Notes under the pieces: generated by a model
The model's input: the letters and a program-made list of their open reading frames with translations, nothing else
Told to the model about the DNA's origin: nothing
Database searches by the model: none
DNA from: Lentibacillus cibarius
GTDB lineage: Bacteria > Bacillota > Bacilli > Bacillales > Amphibacillaceae
Length of the DNA: 64,000 nucleotides
Assembly (NCBI RefSeq): GCF_005887555.1
Contig: NZ_VCIA01000001.1
Location: 1,736,001-1,800,000 of the forward strand
Reading direction: 5' to 3'
Made by a program: the position numbers and the translations under genes
Shown here: piece by piece, positions 34,972 through 43,328 of the stretch
How the letters are laid out: each line of letters opens with the position of its first letter
How positions within the stretch are numbered: the first letter of the stretch is position 1

Positions 34972-35002
34972 AAAAAACCACGCATCCCCAGCGTGGTTTT
35001 TT
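34972..35002 (-). terminator. Terminator of the CoA-transferase gene
   Basis: Perfect stem AAAAAACCACGC / GCGTGGTTTTTT with a 7-nt loop, 55 bp past the CoA-transferase stop. Functional on both strands. Confidence 0.92.
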
Positions 35003-35056
35003 ATCTATGAACATTCACAAGCAGTGCATATCCCCTATATACGAATTTAATGAAAC

Positions 35057-36571
35057 TTAAACCGTTTCTAAAGTACGTTCTTGCATCGTGCCATTTTTGG
35101 CATAGTTTGTGTGCCAGGAAAAGGCTTTTTCTAGAACGTGTGGTGTCTGGCCGCCATGCTCAAGTGCTTCAAGATAGTAATTCCAAAGCTGTTCCCGGTA
35201 CATTGGGTGGGCACAGTTTTCGATAATTTGCGGTACGCGCTCTCTTGGTGCCAACCCGCGCAGGTCTGCATACCCTTGCTCTGTGACGACGACATCCACA
35301 TCATGTTCCGTGTGATCGATATGGGAGGCGAACGGAACGATGCTGGAGATGTCTCCGTCTTTCGCAATCGATTTCGTGACAAATATTGCTAATTTAGCAT
35401 TACGAGCGAAGTCACCCGAGCCGCCAATACCATTCATCATTTTCGTACCGGATACGTGTGTAGAGTTGACGTTTCCATAAATGTCAAACTCCAACGCTGT
35501 ATTAATAGAAATGAGTCCAAGTCGGCGAATGATTTCCGGATGGTTAGAAATCTCCTGCGGGCGCATGACCAATTTGTCACGGTAGTTTTCGAACTGGGAA
35601 AAGACTTGCTTCATTCTTTCCTCCGACAGCGTAATCGAACAGCAAGAAGCAAAGTCAACCTTTCCTGCATCCATCAAGTCAAATACAGCATCCTGCAAAA
35701 CTTCAGAATAGACTTGCAGATGTTCAAACTCCGAATCGACCATACCATGTAATACGGCATTAGCAACCGAACCGATCCCAGATTGAATCGGTGCAAGCTC
35801 CTCTGTTAGGCGACCGGATTTCACTTCGTCCCGCAAAAAGTCAAGTAAGTGATCAGCCATGATTTTCGTCTCTTCATCAGGCTGAGTAATTGTTGATGGT
35901 GAATCCTCTTGATGCGTGAACACAATTCCCTTTATTTTCGATGTGTCAACCTTAATCCCTTGTTCACCAATACGATCTTCCGGCTTTGTCAGTGGAATCG
36001 GCCGGCGCTCACCTTGTTTGGCTGGGCTATACAAATCATGTACCCCCTCCAACAACTCAGGCTGGGCGGTATTAATTTCAACGATAATATTTTTCGCATG
36101 CTCGGCAAATACGAGTGAATTACCGATGGATGTAGATGGAATAATCGTCCCATCCTCTTTTATCGAAATCGCTTCCAAAATAGCATAATCAATTGTTTCA
36201 ATCACCTCGTGCCGAATCCATTCTGAAGTATGTGATAAATGGTGGTCGACAAACATGAACTCGCCTTGATTAATTTTTTTACGCATAACAGGATCCGCTT
36301 GAAACGGTAGACGCTTATTGATAATTCCTGCCTCGGCAAACATTTTATCAATATCTGAACCAAGCGATGCTCCGGTAAATACGTTTACTTTGAATTGTTC
36401 GTGCGCTGCCCTATTGACAAGTGCAGTTGGTACCGCTTTCACGTCGCCCGCACGTGTGAACCCGCTCATCCCCAGCGTCATGCCATCCGTAATCCATGAG
36501 GCAGCATTTTCCGCTGATACAACACGGCCACGGAGGTCTTCGTCATGAATACGATCAAGTTTAGCTGTCAT
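35057..36571 (-). CDS. Acetyl-CoA hydrolase/succinate CoA-transferase
   Basis: A 504-aa member of the acetyl-CoA hydrolase/transferase family, of the succinyl-CoA:acetate CoA-transferase type. Evidence is the order of GMSGFTRAGDVKAVP, QSGIGSVANAVLHGM, the glutamate-bearing YSEVLQDAVFDLMDAG, HVSGTKMMNGIGGSGDFARN and VDVVVTEQGYADLRG. These cytoplasmic enzymes move CoA between succinate and acetate (or propionate), linking acetate use or overflow to the TCA cycle. AAAGGGG precedes the start. The divergent-free layout puts a LytTR regulator directly upstream on the same strand, 245 bp away. Confidence 0.88.
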   Translation of the reverse strand: MTAKLDRIHDEDLRGRVVSAENAASWITDGMTLGMSGFTRAGDVKAVPTALVNRAAHEQFKVNVFTGASLGSDIDKMFAEAGIINKRLPFQADPVMRKKINQGEFMFVDHHLSHTSEWIRHEVIETIDYAILEAISIKEDGTIIPSTSIGNSLVFAEHAKNIIVEINTAQPELLEGVHDLYSPAKQGERRPIPLTKPEDRIGEQGIKVDTSKIKGIVFTHQEDSPSTITQPDEETKIMADHLLDFLRDEVKSGRLTEELAPIQSGIGSVANAVLHGMVDSEFEHLQVYSEVLQDAVFDLMDAGKVDFASCCSITLSEERMKQVFSQFENYRDKLVMRPQEISNHPEIIRRLGLISINTALEFDIYGNVNSTHVSGTKMMNGIGGSGDFARNAKLAIFVTKSIAKDGDISSIVPFASHIDHTEHDVDVVVTEQGYADLRGLAPRERVPQIIENCAHPMYREQLWNYYLEALEHGGQTPHVLEKAFSWHTNYAKNGTMQERTLETV

Positions 36572-36815
36572 GATGAAACCCCTTTCGTAATTATTTTAAG
36601 ACTATTCTAACGTATTACGCATAGGTTTTTGGTGTTTTATGTAGAAAACAGCTATATTTACGATAGAGCGGTAATTTAAATGTATGAGACAGAATATTTG
36701 TGCAAACAACAGATATATCACGACTGAATGTGAATGCGTATTTGGTGTAACTTGCAGATTAAGAGAATGCGCACTACCCCCGAGGTTTGCTGATTAGGTA
36801 TGGACCTTTCACTCA

Positions 36816-37460
36816 CTAAAACCCGAGCAATTTTCGGAAATAGCTGGAATACGATTGACTTACCGGAACTTGGGAGCCATTATCCATTGCTAACAGAAAT
36901 GTCGAGTGGGTGTCTGGGTAAATATCTGCAATATGATGTACATTAACGATAAACGACCGGTGGCAACGTATGAATGTCTCATGCGGCAGAGAGTATTCAT
37001 ACTCCTGCAGTGCACGTTTCGTTGTGCCGGTAAATTCATCTGCATATACGTGTGTCTTCCGGTCTTTTGCTTCCAAATAGACAACATCATGAAACGGGAT
37101 TGGCTTCCATCCATCGGCCGTTTTCACCGTGACAACCGATTTGCCCTCAGTCATAACTGGATAGATAGCGGTAACGCACCCTTGAAGCTTGCCCAATTGA
37201 TAAAACGGAACAGCCATCCCATGATATGGCACCCCGAACACACTGCGGTCAATAAATTCAGAAACCTTTTGCTCGGTGTGCAATGCTTTATAGGCAATCG
37301 TCCCTGCAATGACAGGATCGCCTGGTCTAATTTTTAAATCAATCCGTTTACTCGGACGGTAATAAACGTATTCCGCTGTATCCGAAACAGCGATAGATAT
37401 TTCATCAGAAAAAAGTTCCCCAACCACATCAAACAGAGAACCAAACGTTAAGCGGTCCAT
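36816..37460 (-). CDS. LytTR-domain transcriptional regulator
   Basis: A 214-aa protein. The N-terminal ~100 residues have no receiver domain; they resemble a small PAS/GAF-like sensor (VSDTAEYVYYRPSKRIDLKI, GVPYHGMAVPFYQLGKL). The C-terminal LytTR DNA-binding domain is clear: PFHDVVYLEAKDRKTHVYAD, LPHETFIRCHRSFIVNVHHI and VPVSQSYSSYFRKLLG. It is thus a one-component sensor-regulator. GGGGGAGG lies 10 nt before the ATG. The CoA-transferase gene downstream is its most likely target. The ligand is not evident. Confidence 0.82.
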   Translation of the reverse strand: MDRLTFGSLFDVVGELFSDEISIAVSDTAEYVYYRPSKRIDLKIRPGDPVIAGTIAYKALHTEQKVSEFIDRSVFGVPYHGMAVPFYQLGKLQGCVTAIYPVMTEGKSVVTVKTADGWKPIPFHDVVYLEAKDRKTHVYADEFTGTTKRALQEYEYSLPHETFIRCHRSFIVNVHHIADIYPDTHSTFLLAMDNGSQVPVSQSYSSYFRKLLGF

Positions 37461-37637
37461 GATAAGACATCCTCCCCCTCTAGTTATAAAATTACTTTAT
37501 CATTACCACAAATAAAATAACAATTCCTATGTTTTCCTAGTTTTCCAGCGACAGTTTTGGTAATCTTAACAGTAAGGGGAAGGTTTAAAACTTAACGGGT
37601 GATCAAGCAATAATCATATACATAAGGGGTTTTCGTC

Positions 37638-38699
37638 ATGAGAAATGTTGTTATCCTTGGTGGTGGGTATGGCGGTGTCAACATCGTCCAAAATCTGATT
37701 GAAGAGGATTTACCTGAAGATGTGCATATTACGGTGATTGACCGCAATCCATACCATTCCATTAAAACAGAATTTTACACTATAGCTGCCGGTACATCCG
37801 CTGACAAAAATGTGCGCATGGAGTTCCCGGAACACGACAAAGTCAACTATATCTATGCAGAAATCACCAAAATCGACACGGAAAACAAACAAATTCTATT
37901 TCAAGATCGTAGTGAACCAGCAGCTTATGACTATTTAGTAATTGGTCTTGGGTGCGAAGACAATTACCATGGTGTTGAAGGTGCAGCAGATTATACCGAA
38001 AGCATCCAAACATTTCATCGGGCACGCCATACAGGAATGGCAATCGGTAACTTAAATGCATACGGAAAAGCCACGATTGTCGGCGCTGGTCTTAGTGGTA
38101 TTGAAGTGGCAGCGGAAATACGAGAAAGCAGACCAGATTTAAATATTAGGCTGCTTGACCGCGGGAAATCCGTATTAAAGGCATTTGACCGTAAAATTCA
38201 AAATTACGTGGAAGACTGGTTCATGAAAAATGACGTGGAAGTACTTCACGAGGCAAACGTCGAGTATGTTGAAAAAGACGGTGTTTGCAATAACGGGGTC
38301 TGTTACGTAAACGACGTTACCATCTGGACGGCTGGTGTGCGCCCGAACTATCTGGTACGTGAACTGCCGTATAAAAAAGATGAACAAGACAAAATTGTAA
38401 TCAATAACTTTTATCAGGTGCCTGAAGAGCCACACGTTTATGTTGTCGGTGACTGTGCGGCCTCGGAGCATTCACCAAGTGCGCAACTCGCCAGACAGCA
38501 AGGAGAACAAATCGCTGAAGTATTGTATGCCGTTTTAAAAGGGGAAAAGCCAAAAGAACCCGGCAAATTAAAGTTGAAAGGAACACTTGGCTCTCTAGGT
38601 AGTTCAGAAGGATTCGGAGAGATGATGTCCCAATCCGTTGTCGGCTACATTCCGCGCCTGGCCAAATCCGGCGTACTATGGCTTAATAAACGGCACTAA
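37638..38699 (+). CDS. yutJ: YutJ-like type II NADH dehydrogenase
   Basis: A 353-aa FAD-dependent oxidoreductase. There are two dinucleotide folds: VVILGGGYGGVNIVQNL at the N terminus for FAD and ATIVGAGLSGIEVAAEIRES near residue 145 for NAD(P)H. VYVVGDCAAS closes the FAD site. Length and sequence fit the YutJ branch of NDH-2 enzymes, peripheral membrane enzymes that reduce menaquinone without pumping protons. AAGGGG is 8 nt before the ATG. It is divergent from the LytTR gene and is followed by the GC-rich array at 38764. Confidence 0.85.
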   Translation: MRNVVILGGGYGGVNIVQNLIEEDLPEDVHITVIDRNPYHSIKTEFYTIAAGTSADKNVRMEFPEHDKVNYIYAEITKIDTENKQILFQDRSEPAAYDYLVIGLGCEDNYHGVEGAADYTESIQTFHRARHTGMAIGNLNAYGKATIVGAGLSGIEVAAEIRESRPDLNIRLLDRGKSVLKAFDRKIQNYVEDWFMKNDVEVLHEANVEYVEKDGVCNNGVCYVNDVTIWTAGVRPNYLVRELPYKKDEQDKIVINNFYQVPEEPHVYVVGDCAASEHSPSAQLARQQGEQIAEVLYAVLKGEKPKEPGKLKLKGTLGSLGSSEGFGEMMSQSVVGYIPRLAKSGVLWLNKRH

Positions 38700-38763
38700 T
38701 GAATCAGCTATCATTGTAGCGTGCACTTGCACAAAATGGACTCGGGTAAAACTGGATTGAGGA

Positions 38764-38895
38764 CCGCGCGACTTTCGGGCCGGGCCGCGCGGGTTTTCTC
38801 GTTTTCGCGCGAGTTTCGAGCCGCGCGACTTTCCTGATTTTCGCGCGAGTTTGGCCTGGGGCCGCGCGACTTTCGACCCCGGCCGCGCGATTTAC
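38764..38895. repeat. 21-bp phrase array, family B (first locus)
   Basis: Seven units with core YCGCGCGA(C/G)TTTC, mostly 21 bp apart. Spacers differ in sequence, e.g. GGGCCGGG, CTGATTTT, GACCCCGG. One unit is short (about 15 bp). The array lies between convergent genes and its last core overlaps the stop codon of the SMR gene. The same core recurs at 52142-52245 with other spacers. Confidence 0.85.
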
Positions 38896-39206
38896 GAAAC
38901 TGCTTTTAGCCCGACTACGCCAACAATAATGACTGCAAGACTGCAAATGCGAGACCAATTGCCTGACTCCCCGAAAAAGAAGATGCTAAGCAACACCGCG
39001 CCTGCTGTTCCTATACCAACCCAAACTGCATAAGCAATAGTAACCTGTAAATAAGCAAATGAGAGATTAAGCATAGCGACCGATCCCCCGAATCCGCCGA
39101 TATACATCAAAACATTTCTAATTGACCGATTCTGACTGGCAAATTGCAGGCCTATTACACCAATGATTTCAAATACTGATGCAACCAAAATGAATAGCCA
39201 TCCCAT
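38892..39206 (-). CDS. Small multidrug resistance (SMR) transporter, YvdS-like
   Basis: A 104-aa protein with four membrane helices, MGWLFILVASVFEIIGVIGL, with the conserved membrane Glu near residue 13. Loops AYAVWVGIGTAGAV and LSIFFFGESGNW are typical of the SMR family. It works as a heterodimer with its neighbour, whose stop overlaps its start by one base. Bacillus pairs of this kind export toxic cations. The 3' end runs into the GC-rich array. Confidence 0.88.
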   Translation of the reverse strand: MGWLFILVASVFEIIGVIGLQFASQNRSIRNVLMYIGGFGGSVAMLNLSFAYLQVTIAYAVWVGIGTAGAVLLSIFFFGESGNWSRICSLAVIIVGVVGLKAVS

Positions 39207-39553
39207 CAGTTAACACCTTCTTTCGCCTGTTTTTCCACCTTTCTGTCAGCAAGCTGCAAACCAACAACGCCCGCAACTAAAAGAAAGATGAAAGATAATT
39301 TTGCTACGCCTAAACTTGCATCAAATAAAATAACATCCATTAATGCAATACCAGCCGTCCCCGCCGATGCAAAAATGGCATAAACGGTACCAGTCGGCAG
39401 TTCTTTACAGGCCTTGCGGAAGCATTCCAGATCCGTCAACATAATCAAAAAGACCCCTATATAATGCCACCAGCTTGTTGCAATATTTAAACCATATACC
39501 CAACACAATTCAAGCAAACATAAAATTACAACGAATATCCAAGCTCGTTTCAT
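39206..39553 (-). CDS. SMR transporter partner, YvdR-like
   Basis: A 115-aa, four-helix SMR protein, MKRAWIFVVILCLLELCWVY, with the membrane Glu near residue 15 and GTVYAIFASAGTAGIALMDV plus an extended Lys/Glu-rich tail. Paired with the next gene, as in YvdR/YvdS or YkkC/YkkD. A ribosome site AAAGGAGG lies just upstream. A palindromic operator (39574-39592) sits between it and the TetR gene. Confidence 0.87.
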   Translation of the reverse strand: MKRAWIFVVILCLLELCWVYGLNIATSWWHYIGVFLIMLTDLECFRKACKELPTGTVYAIFASAGTAGIALMDVILFDASLGVAKLSFIFLLVAGVVGLQLADRKVEKQAKEGVN

Positions 39554-39573
39554 TCAAAAGCCCCTCCTTTTTA

Positions 39574-39592
39574 GTGACTGATAATCAGTCAC
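39574..39592. promoter_or_regulatory. Perfect TetR-type operator
   Basis: GTGACTGATAATCAGTCAC is a 19-bp perfect palindrome (9-bp arms, single centre base) between the TetR gene and the SMR pair. A related 17-bp site lies before the TetR gene (40222-40238). Confidence 0.85.
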
Positions 39593-39627
39593 ATTGGCAT
39601 TAGATGAAGAAGGGACATAACACCCGG

Positions 39628-40203
39628 TCACTCTAATCCGAGAGCATGCCCTGCAAAATCCAATACTTCTTTTTTCTTTAAAGCCGCTGTCCGCTCGTCC
39701 TGGCGGGTATACATGTATGTTTGTTCTGCGGCATCCTCAATCAATCCGATTAAAATTTCAGCTGTTCGCTTTGGGTTTAATGACTGTCGGATGACACCGG
39801 CTGCTTTCGCATTCTCCAGTTCAGCACTTAACCAATCGTAATAAGGTTCATAAATGGCTTCCCATTCTTGCCTATACTCAACAGATGCAAGTCCTGCATA
39901 TGTAAGTGCAAAGATATCACGGTATTCCCTTGTGATAGCAAACACAGTATCGACAACTTGTTCGAGTTTCAAAGACAGAGATGATTCTTCTTGCACTTTT
40001 GCCTCTATTTCCACCAGTATTTTTTCTGTCATCACCTCTGCAATGGAAAGCATGACCGATAGTTTTGATGAAAAATATAGATAAAAAGTGCCTTGCGCAA
40101 TGCCGGCGCCTTTTACGATGTCCGATACTTTCGTTTTTTCTAATCCCTTTTCACGAAAAACTTCTATTGCCGATTGAATGATTCTTTCTTTCTTATTATC
40201 CAT
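39628..40203 (-). CDS. TetR-family repressor, YvdT-like
   Basis: A 191-aa regulator. The N-terminal helix-turn-helix is standard TetR: RIIQSAIEVFREKGLEKTKV, SDIVKGAGIAQGTFYLYFSS. It lies directly upstream of the SMR pair on the same strand, as B. subtilis YvdT does for YvdS/YvdR. Two matching palindromes, one before it and one between it and the transporters, suggest that it represses both itself and the pump. The inducer is unknown. Confidence 0.88.
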   Translation of the reverse strand: MDNKKERIIQSAIEVFREKGLEKTKVSDIVKGAGIAQGTFYLYFSSKLSVMLSIAEVMTEKILVEIEAKVQEESSLSLKLEQVVDTVFAITREYRDIFALTYAGLASVEYRQEWEAIYEPYYDWLSAELENAKAAGVIRQSLNPKRTAEILIGLIEDAAEQTYMYTRQDERTAALKKKEVLDFAGHALGLE

Positions 40204-40221
40204 TTATACGCCTCACTATCA

Positions 40222-40238
40222 TGACTGACTTTCATTCA
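40222..40238. promoter_or_regulatory. Imperfect TetR-type operator before the repressor gene
   Basis: TGACTGACTTTCATTCA matches 14 of 17 central positions of the operator at 39574 and is about 18 bp upstream of the TetR start. It supports autoregulation. Confidence 0.65.
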
Positions 40239-40390
40239 TTTTATACAGTTTAACTCCGAATTGTCAATCAATAGTGATGATTATTTCTGATTTTTTTCAC
40301 ATAATGATATAATGAATGCAGATACTTATATATAGAGCTTTTTTTCGTTCTTCTTGCTTTTTAATCACCAATGGCTTCTGGGGGTTTTTC

Positions 40391-41083
40391 ATGGACAATA
40401 TTAAGGAAACAGTGCTGGAAGTTATTTATTCAATTGCTCCGATTGCACTTGTCATTACCCTTCTGCAATTTACAATTATATGGCTGCCGATGGAGGCTTT
40501 TATACAATTTTTAATCGGTGTCCTGTTTGTCGGGGTTGGACTTATCCTTTTTTTACTAGGTGTTAATGTCGGGTTGCTTCCGGTTGGGGAAATGATTGGC
40601 TCAGCACTAACAAAAACAAAGAAACTATGGGTCATTATCATGTTTGGCTTTCTGCTTGGTGTGGTTGTAACGATTGCGGAGCCTGATGTGCGCGTGCTTT
40701 CATCACAAATTGAAAATGTCTCTAGCGGGGCGATTCCACAAAGTATGCTTATCCTCGCTGTCGCACTGGGCGTCGGTATTTTTGTAGGTCTGGCCATGTT
40801 ACGGATTATTTTCAACATCAGCATTGTTTATTTACTGGCAGGCGGTTATGCGCTCATCTTTTTGATTGCGGCGTTTACCCCGTCGTATTTCGTACCCATT
40901 TCCTTTGATTCCGGCGGGGTAACGACAGGACCGTTGACCGTACCGTTTGTGCTGGCGCTTGGGGTTGGTGTCGCCACAGTAATCAGAGGGAAAACAGCCT
41001 CAAGTGATGGATTTGGCCTTGTCGGGTTGGCGTCGATTGGGCCGATTCTATCCGTACTCATTTTGGGAGTGATTTATGGATGA
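40391..41083 (+). CDS. umpA: UmpA-type DUF1538 antiporter subunit
   Basis: A 230-aa protein with about six helices, MDNIKETVLEVIYSIAPIAL. The DUF1538 repeats are visible in FLLGVNVGLLPVGEMIG, VTIAEPDVRVLSSQIE and SFDSGGVTTGPLTVPFVLALGV, the last a strongly conserved SGG-TTGP motif. DUF1538 pairs from Halomonas (UmpAB) were shown to act as a two-gene Na+(Li+, K+)/H+ antiporter. I start at 40391, where GGGGG lies 6 nt upstream. A TATAAT at 40307-40312 is a likely -10. It overlaps the next gene by ATGA. Confidence 0.82.
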   Translation: MDNIKETVLEVIYSIAPIALVITLLQFTIIWLPMEAFIQFLIGVLFVGVGLILFLLGVNVGLLPVGEMIGSALTKTKKLWVIIMFGFLLGVVVTIAEPDVRVLSSQIENVSSGAIPQSMLILAVALGVGIFVGLAMLRIIFNISIVYLLAGGYALIFLIAAFTPSYFVPISFDSGGVTTGPLTVPFVLALGVGVATVIRGKTASSDGFGLVGLASIGPILSVLILGVIYG

Positions 41084-41853
41084 CGTTTGATATATTTGGC
41101 GGGTTTCTCGGGACGATGCAGGAAGTCGCCATTGCGTTACTGCCGCTCGCGATTTTATTCGCGATATTTCATTTTATTTTTTTAAAACTACCACCAAGGA
41201 AACTGCTGGATATTTGTATCGGTTTTGTTTTGGCCTTCGCGGGACTCTCCCTGTTTCTTCAAGGGGTACATATCGGGTTCATGCCGTTCGGTGAGCATAT
41301 GGGCAATGTACTGGGCGGATTATCGTTTAAATGGATCCTCATTCCGATTGGGTTTGTTATTGGCTTTTTTGCCATTTATGCGGAACCTGCTGTCGCTGTC
41401 ATGGTCGAACAGGCAGAAAAGGTATCCGGTGGTTATATTCCGGAAAAATTGCTGCTGTACACGTTATCGACCGGGGTCGGCATATCCGTTGCTCTGTCTA
41501 TGATACGGCTCATTTACGGTTTTTCCCTATGGTATTTTATCATTCCAGGATATATAATAGCATTTGTTATGGTACGGTTTTCACCAAGAACGTTCACATC
41601 GATTGCATTCGACTCAGGTGGCGTATCGACAGGACCAATGACCGCGACGTTTGTGCTGGCCATGTTTACCGGAATTGCCGGGCAGATTGAGGGACGCGAT
41701 CCGCTTTTGGACGGATTCGGAATGGTTGCAATGGTCGCGTTGGCTCCGATATTATCTGTGTTGACACTTGGAATATTGTTCAGCAGAAAGGAGAAGAGTC
41801 AGTATGTCAGTGACGATTCAAGGGCAAAAGCTTCTGATCACCATCGTCCATAA
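41080..41853 (+). CDS. umpB: UmpB-type DUF1538 antiporter subunit
   Basis: A 257-aa paralogue of the preceding gene. It has the same landmarks: FLQGVHIGFMPFGEHMG, IYAEPAVAVMVEQAE and AFDSGGVSTGPMTATFVLAM. Start ATG at 41080 overlaps the upstream stop, and its 3' end overlaps the PII-like gene by 50 nt, so all three are translationally coupled. The two subunits probably form one membrane complex. Cation preference cannot be read from sequence. Confidence 0.82.
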   Translation: MTFDIFGGFLGTMQEVAIALLPLAILFAIFHFIFLKLPPRKLLDICIGFVLAFAGLSLFLQGVHIGFMPFGEHMGNVLGGLSFKWILIPIGFVIGFFAIYAEPAVAVMVEQAEKVSGGYIPEKLLLYTLSTGVGISVALSMIRLIYGFSLWYFIIPGYIIAFVMVRFSPRTFTSIAFDSGGVSTGPMTATFVLAMFTGIAGQIEGRDPLLDGFGMVAMVALAPILSVLTLGILFSRKEKSQYVSDDSRAKASDHHRP

Positions 41854-42565
41854 AGATAAGGCTAAAAAGGTTGTCCAGGCGTCACGGAATGCCGGTGCAC
41901 AAGGCGGAACGACCATTTTAGGAGAGGGGTTCCGGCTCAATGAAAAAAAACGTGTACTCGGCATACCGGTAGAACGTGAACGTGCCGTCATACTGACACT
42001 TGTATCCGATGAAATTTTTGGCGATGTCCGGAACGCGATTATTGATTCCGTTCGTTTGGATAAACCGAGACATGGAATTGGCTTTGTTATTGATACGAAA
42101 CAAATTGCCGGCATCAACCACTTGCTCGGGTGGAATGGGGAAGGTGCCGAAACGGTCAAGGAGGGTGCTGCTGACACAATGAGTGAGCAAAACGTGTTAT
42201 ATGATCTAATCATTACTATTGTCAATCGAGGCGATTCGGAAAGAGTAGTCGATGCAACCAGAAAAGCTGGCGCAGAAGGCGGAACCATCCTACATGGGCG
42301 CGGTACAGGAGTCCATGAAAAAGCTAAACTGTTTAATATCATGATTGAACCGGAAAAAGAAATGGTTCTGACGTTGATCGACCGAAGTAAAACAAAAGAA
42401 GTGCTGCAGACGATCAATGAAGATGCGGAGTTGAAAAAACCTGGTAAAGGAATCGCCTTTGTTTTGGAAGTTGACAGCACGGTTGGCATCAGCCATCAAA
42501 TGAATGAATGGGTGAAAGAAGAATATAAAAAACAAAAGCGGAAGAAGAAAAAGAAGGAAGAGTGA
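41804..42565 (+). CDS. Tandem PII-like regulatory protein
   Basis: A 253-aa cytoplasmic protein made of two PII-like ferredoxin folds in tandem. Residues about 8-105 contain LLITIVHKDKAKKVVQASRN and GAQGGTTILGEGF. Residues about 130-235 contain DLIITIVNRGDSERVVDATR and GAEGGTILHGRG. The second and first halves align throughout, so it is an internal duplication. A Lys-rich tail (KEEYKKQKRKKKKKEE) follows. PII proteins bind nucleotides and control partners, often transporters; gating of the UmpAB antiporter is the obvious inference. I chose ATG 41804 for its AAGGAG at 10 nt. Confidence 0.82.
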   Translation: MSVTIQGQKLLITIVHKDKAKKVVQASRNAGAQGGTTILGEGFRLNEKKRVLGIPVERERAVILTLVSDEIFGDVRNAIIDSVRLDKPRHGIGFVIDTKQIAGINHLLGWNGEGAETVKEGAADTMSEQNVLYDLIITIVNRGDSERVVDATRKAGAEGGTILHGRGTGVHEKAKLFNIMIEPEKEMVLTLIDRSKTKEVLQTINEDAELKKPGKGIAFVLEVDSTVGISHQMNEWVKEEYKKQKRKKKKKEE

Positions 42566-42569
42566 TGGA

Positions 42570-42604
42570 ACGACGCCTGGATTTTTAGCGTCCAAGCGTT
42601 GTTC
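42570..42604 (+). terminator. Possible terminator hairpin after the PII-like gene
   Basis: A stem GGAACGACGC.TGGA / TCCA.GCGTTGTTCC with a 9-nt loop lies just beyond the stop. It is followed by C-rich rather than T-rich sequence, so it is a weak terminator or an mRNA-end hairpin. Confidence 0.5.
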
Positions 42605-42690
42605 CCCCAACGGATTAGGATGGGAGCACTCTTTTTTTAACGTCGGCGGACTACTTAACCAACCACCCATATGGAAACATTTAGGTGCAC

Positions 42691-43176
42691 CTAATTATTC
42701 GCAGTAAATGCGGCTGGCATGACGGCTGCTGTCACTACGGCTTTCGCACAGACGGTGTCGCCTGCATACACTTCCGTATGGATTTTAAATTTTTTTGGAT
42801 GGATTTCTTCAGGTGTACCGACTGCTTTGAGTGTCTGCCCCTGTGGTGTCGGTTTGACGAAATCCACATGGAGTGATGCCGTCACAAACCTTGGCGGCTC
42901 CTGAGTGCTACCAGGCTCATGTCCATGTTTTCGGTGCAGTGCCAGTGACGCTGATCCTGTACCATGGCAGTCAATCAGCGAGGCAATCAAACCGCCGTAC
43001 ACAAAGCCAGGAATCGCTGTATGCTGTGGTTCTGGTGTATAAATGGTCACTGTTTTGTCCCCGTCCCAACCCGTCCGGAAGTGGTAGCCTTCCTGGTTGA
43101 GCCGTCCGCACCCATAACAATGGGAAAAGTCATCCGGATAATCATCCTGAATAGCATGCTTGATTTGATTGATCAT
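42691..43176 (-). CDS. PaaI-type hotdog thioesterase
   Basis: A 161-aa hotdog-fold protein. A four-residue Cys motif HCYGCGRLNQEGYHF opens it. The helix of the fold is PGFVYGGLIASLIDCHGTGS, with the catalytic Asp/His region, and VTASLHVDFVKPTPQG follows. Members cleave small acyl-CoA thioesters. AAAGGGAGGGG precedes ATG 43176; a longer frame from 43251 has no site. It is a single gene, convergent with the antiporter operon. Substrate unknown. Confidence 0.8.
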   Translation of the reverse strand: MINQIKHAIQDDYPDDFSHCYGCGRLNQEGYHFRTGWDGDKTVTIYTPEPQHTAIPGFVYGGLIASLIDCHGTGSASLALHRKHGHEPGSTQEPPRFVTASLHVDFVKPTPQGQTLKAVGTPEEIHPKKFKIHTEVYAGDTVCAKAVVTAAVMPAAFTANN

Positions 43177-43281
43177 TCGCTTCCCCTCCCTTTTATAGCC
43201 AGTATAGCATGAAGGCGATTCCTTTACATGGGAATTTGATTGTTGGATCACTCGACTTTATGCACACACCCTCCTATCTAA

Positions 43282-43321
43282 AAAGACAGCGCCCGGAAGA
43301 TTTACTCCTGACGCTGTCTTT
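43282..43321 (-). terminator. Terminator of the SDR-MarR operon
   Basis: Perfect stem AAAGACAGCG / CGCTGTCTTT with a 20-nt loop, T-run TTTTTAG on the minus strand. Confidence 0.87.
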
Positions 43322-43328
43322 ATTAAGA

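Noticed and set aside
38764..38895. Origin or DnaA-box cluster
   Set aside because: Cores are GC-rich CGCGCGA and do not match TTATCCACA. No replication gene is adjacent.
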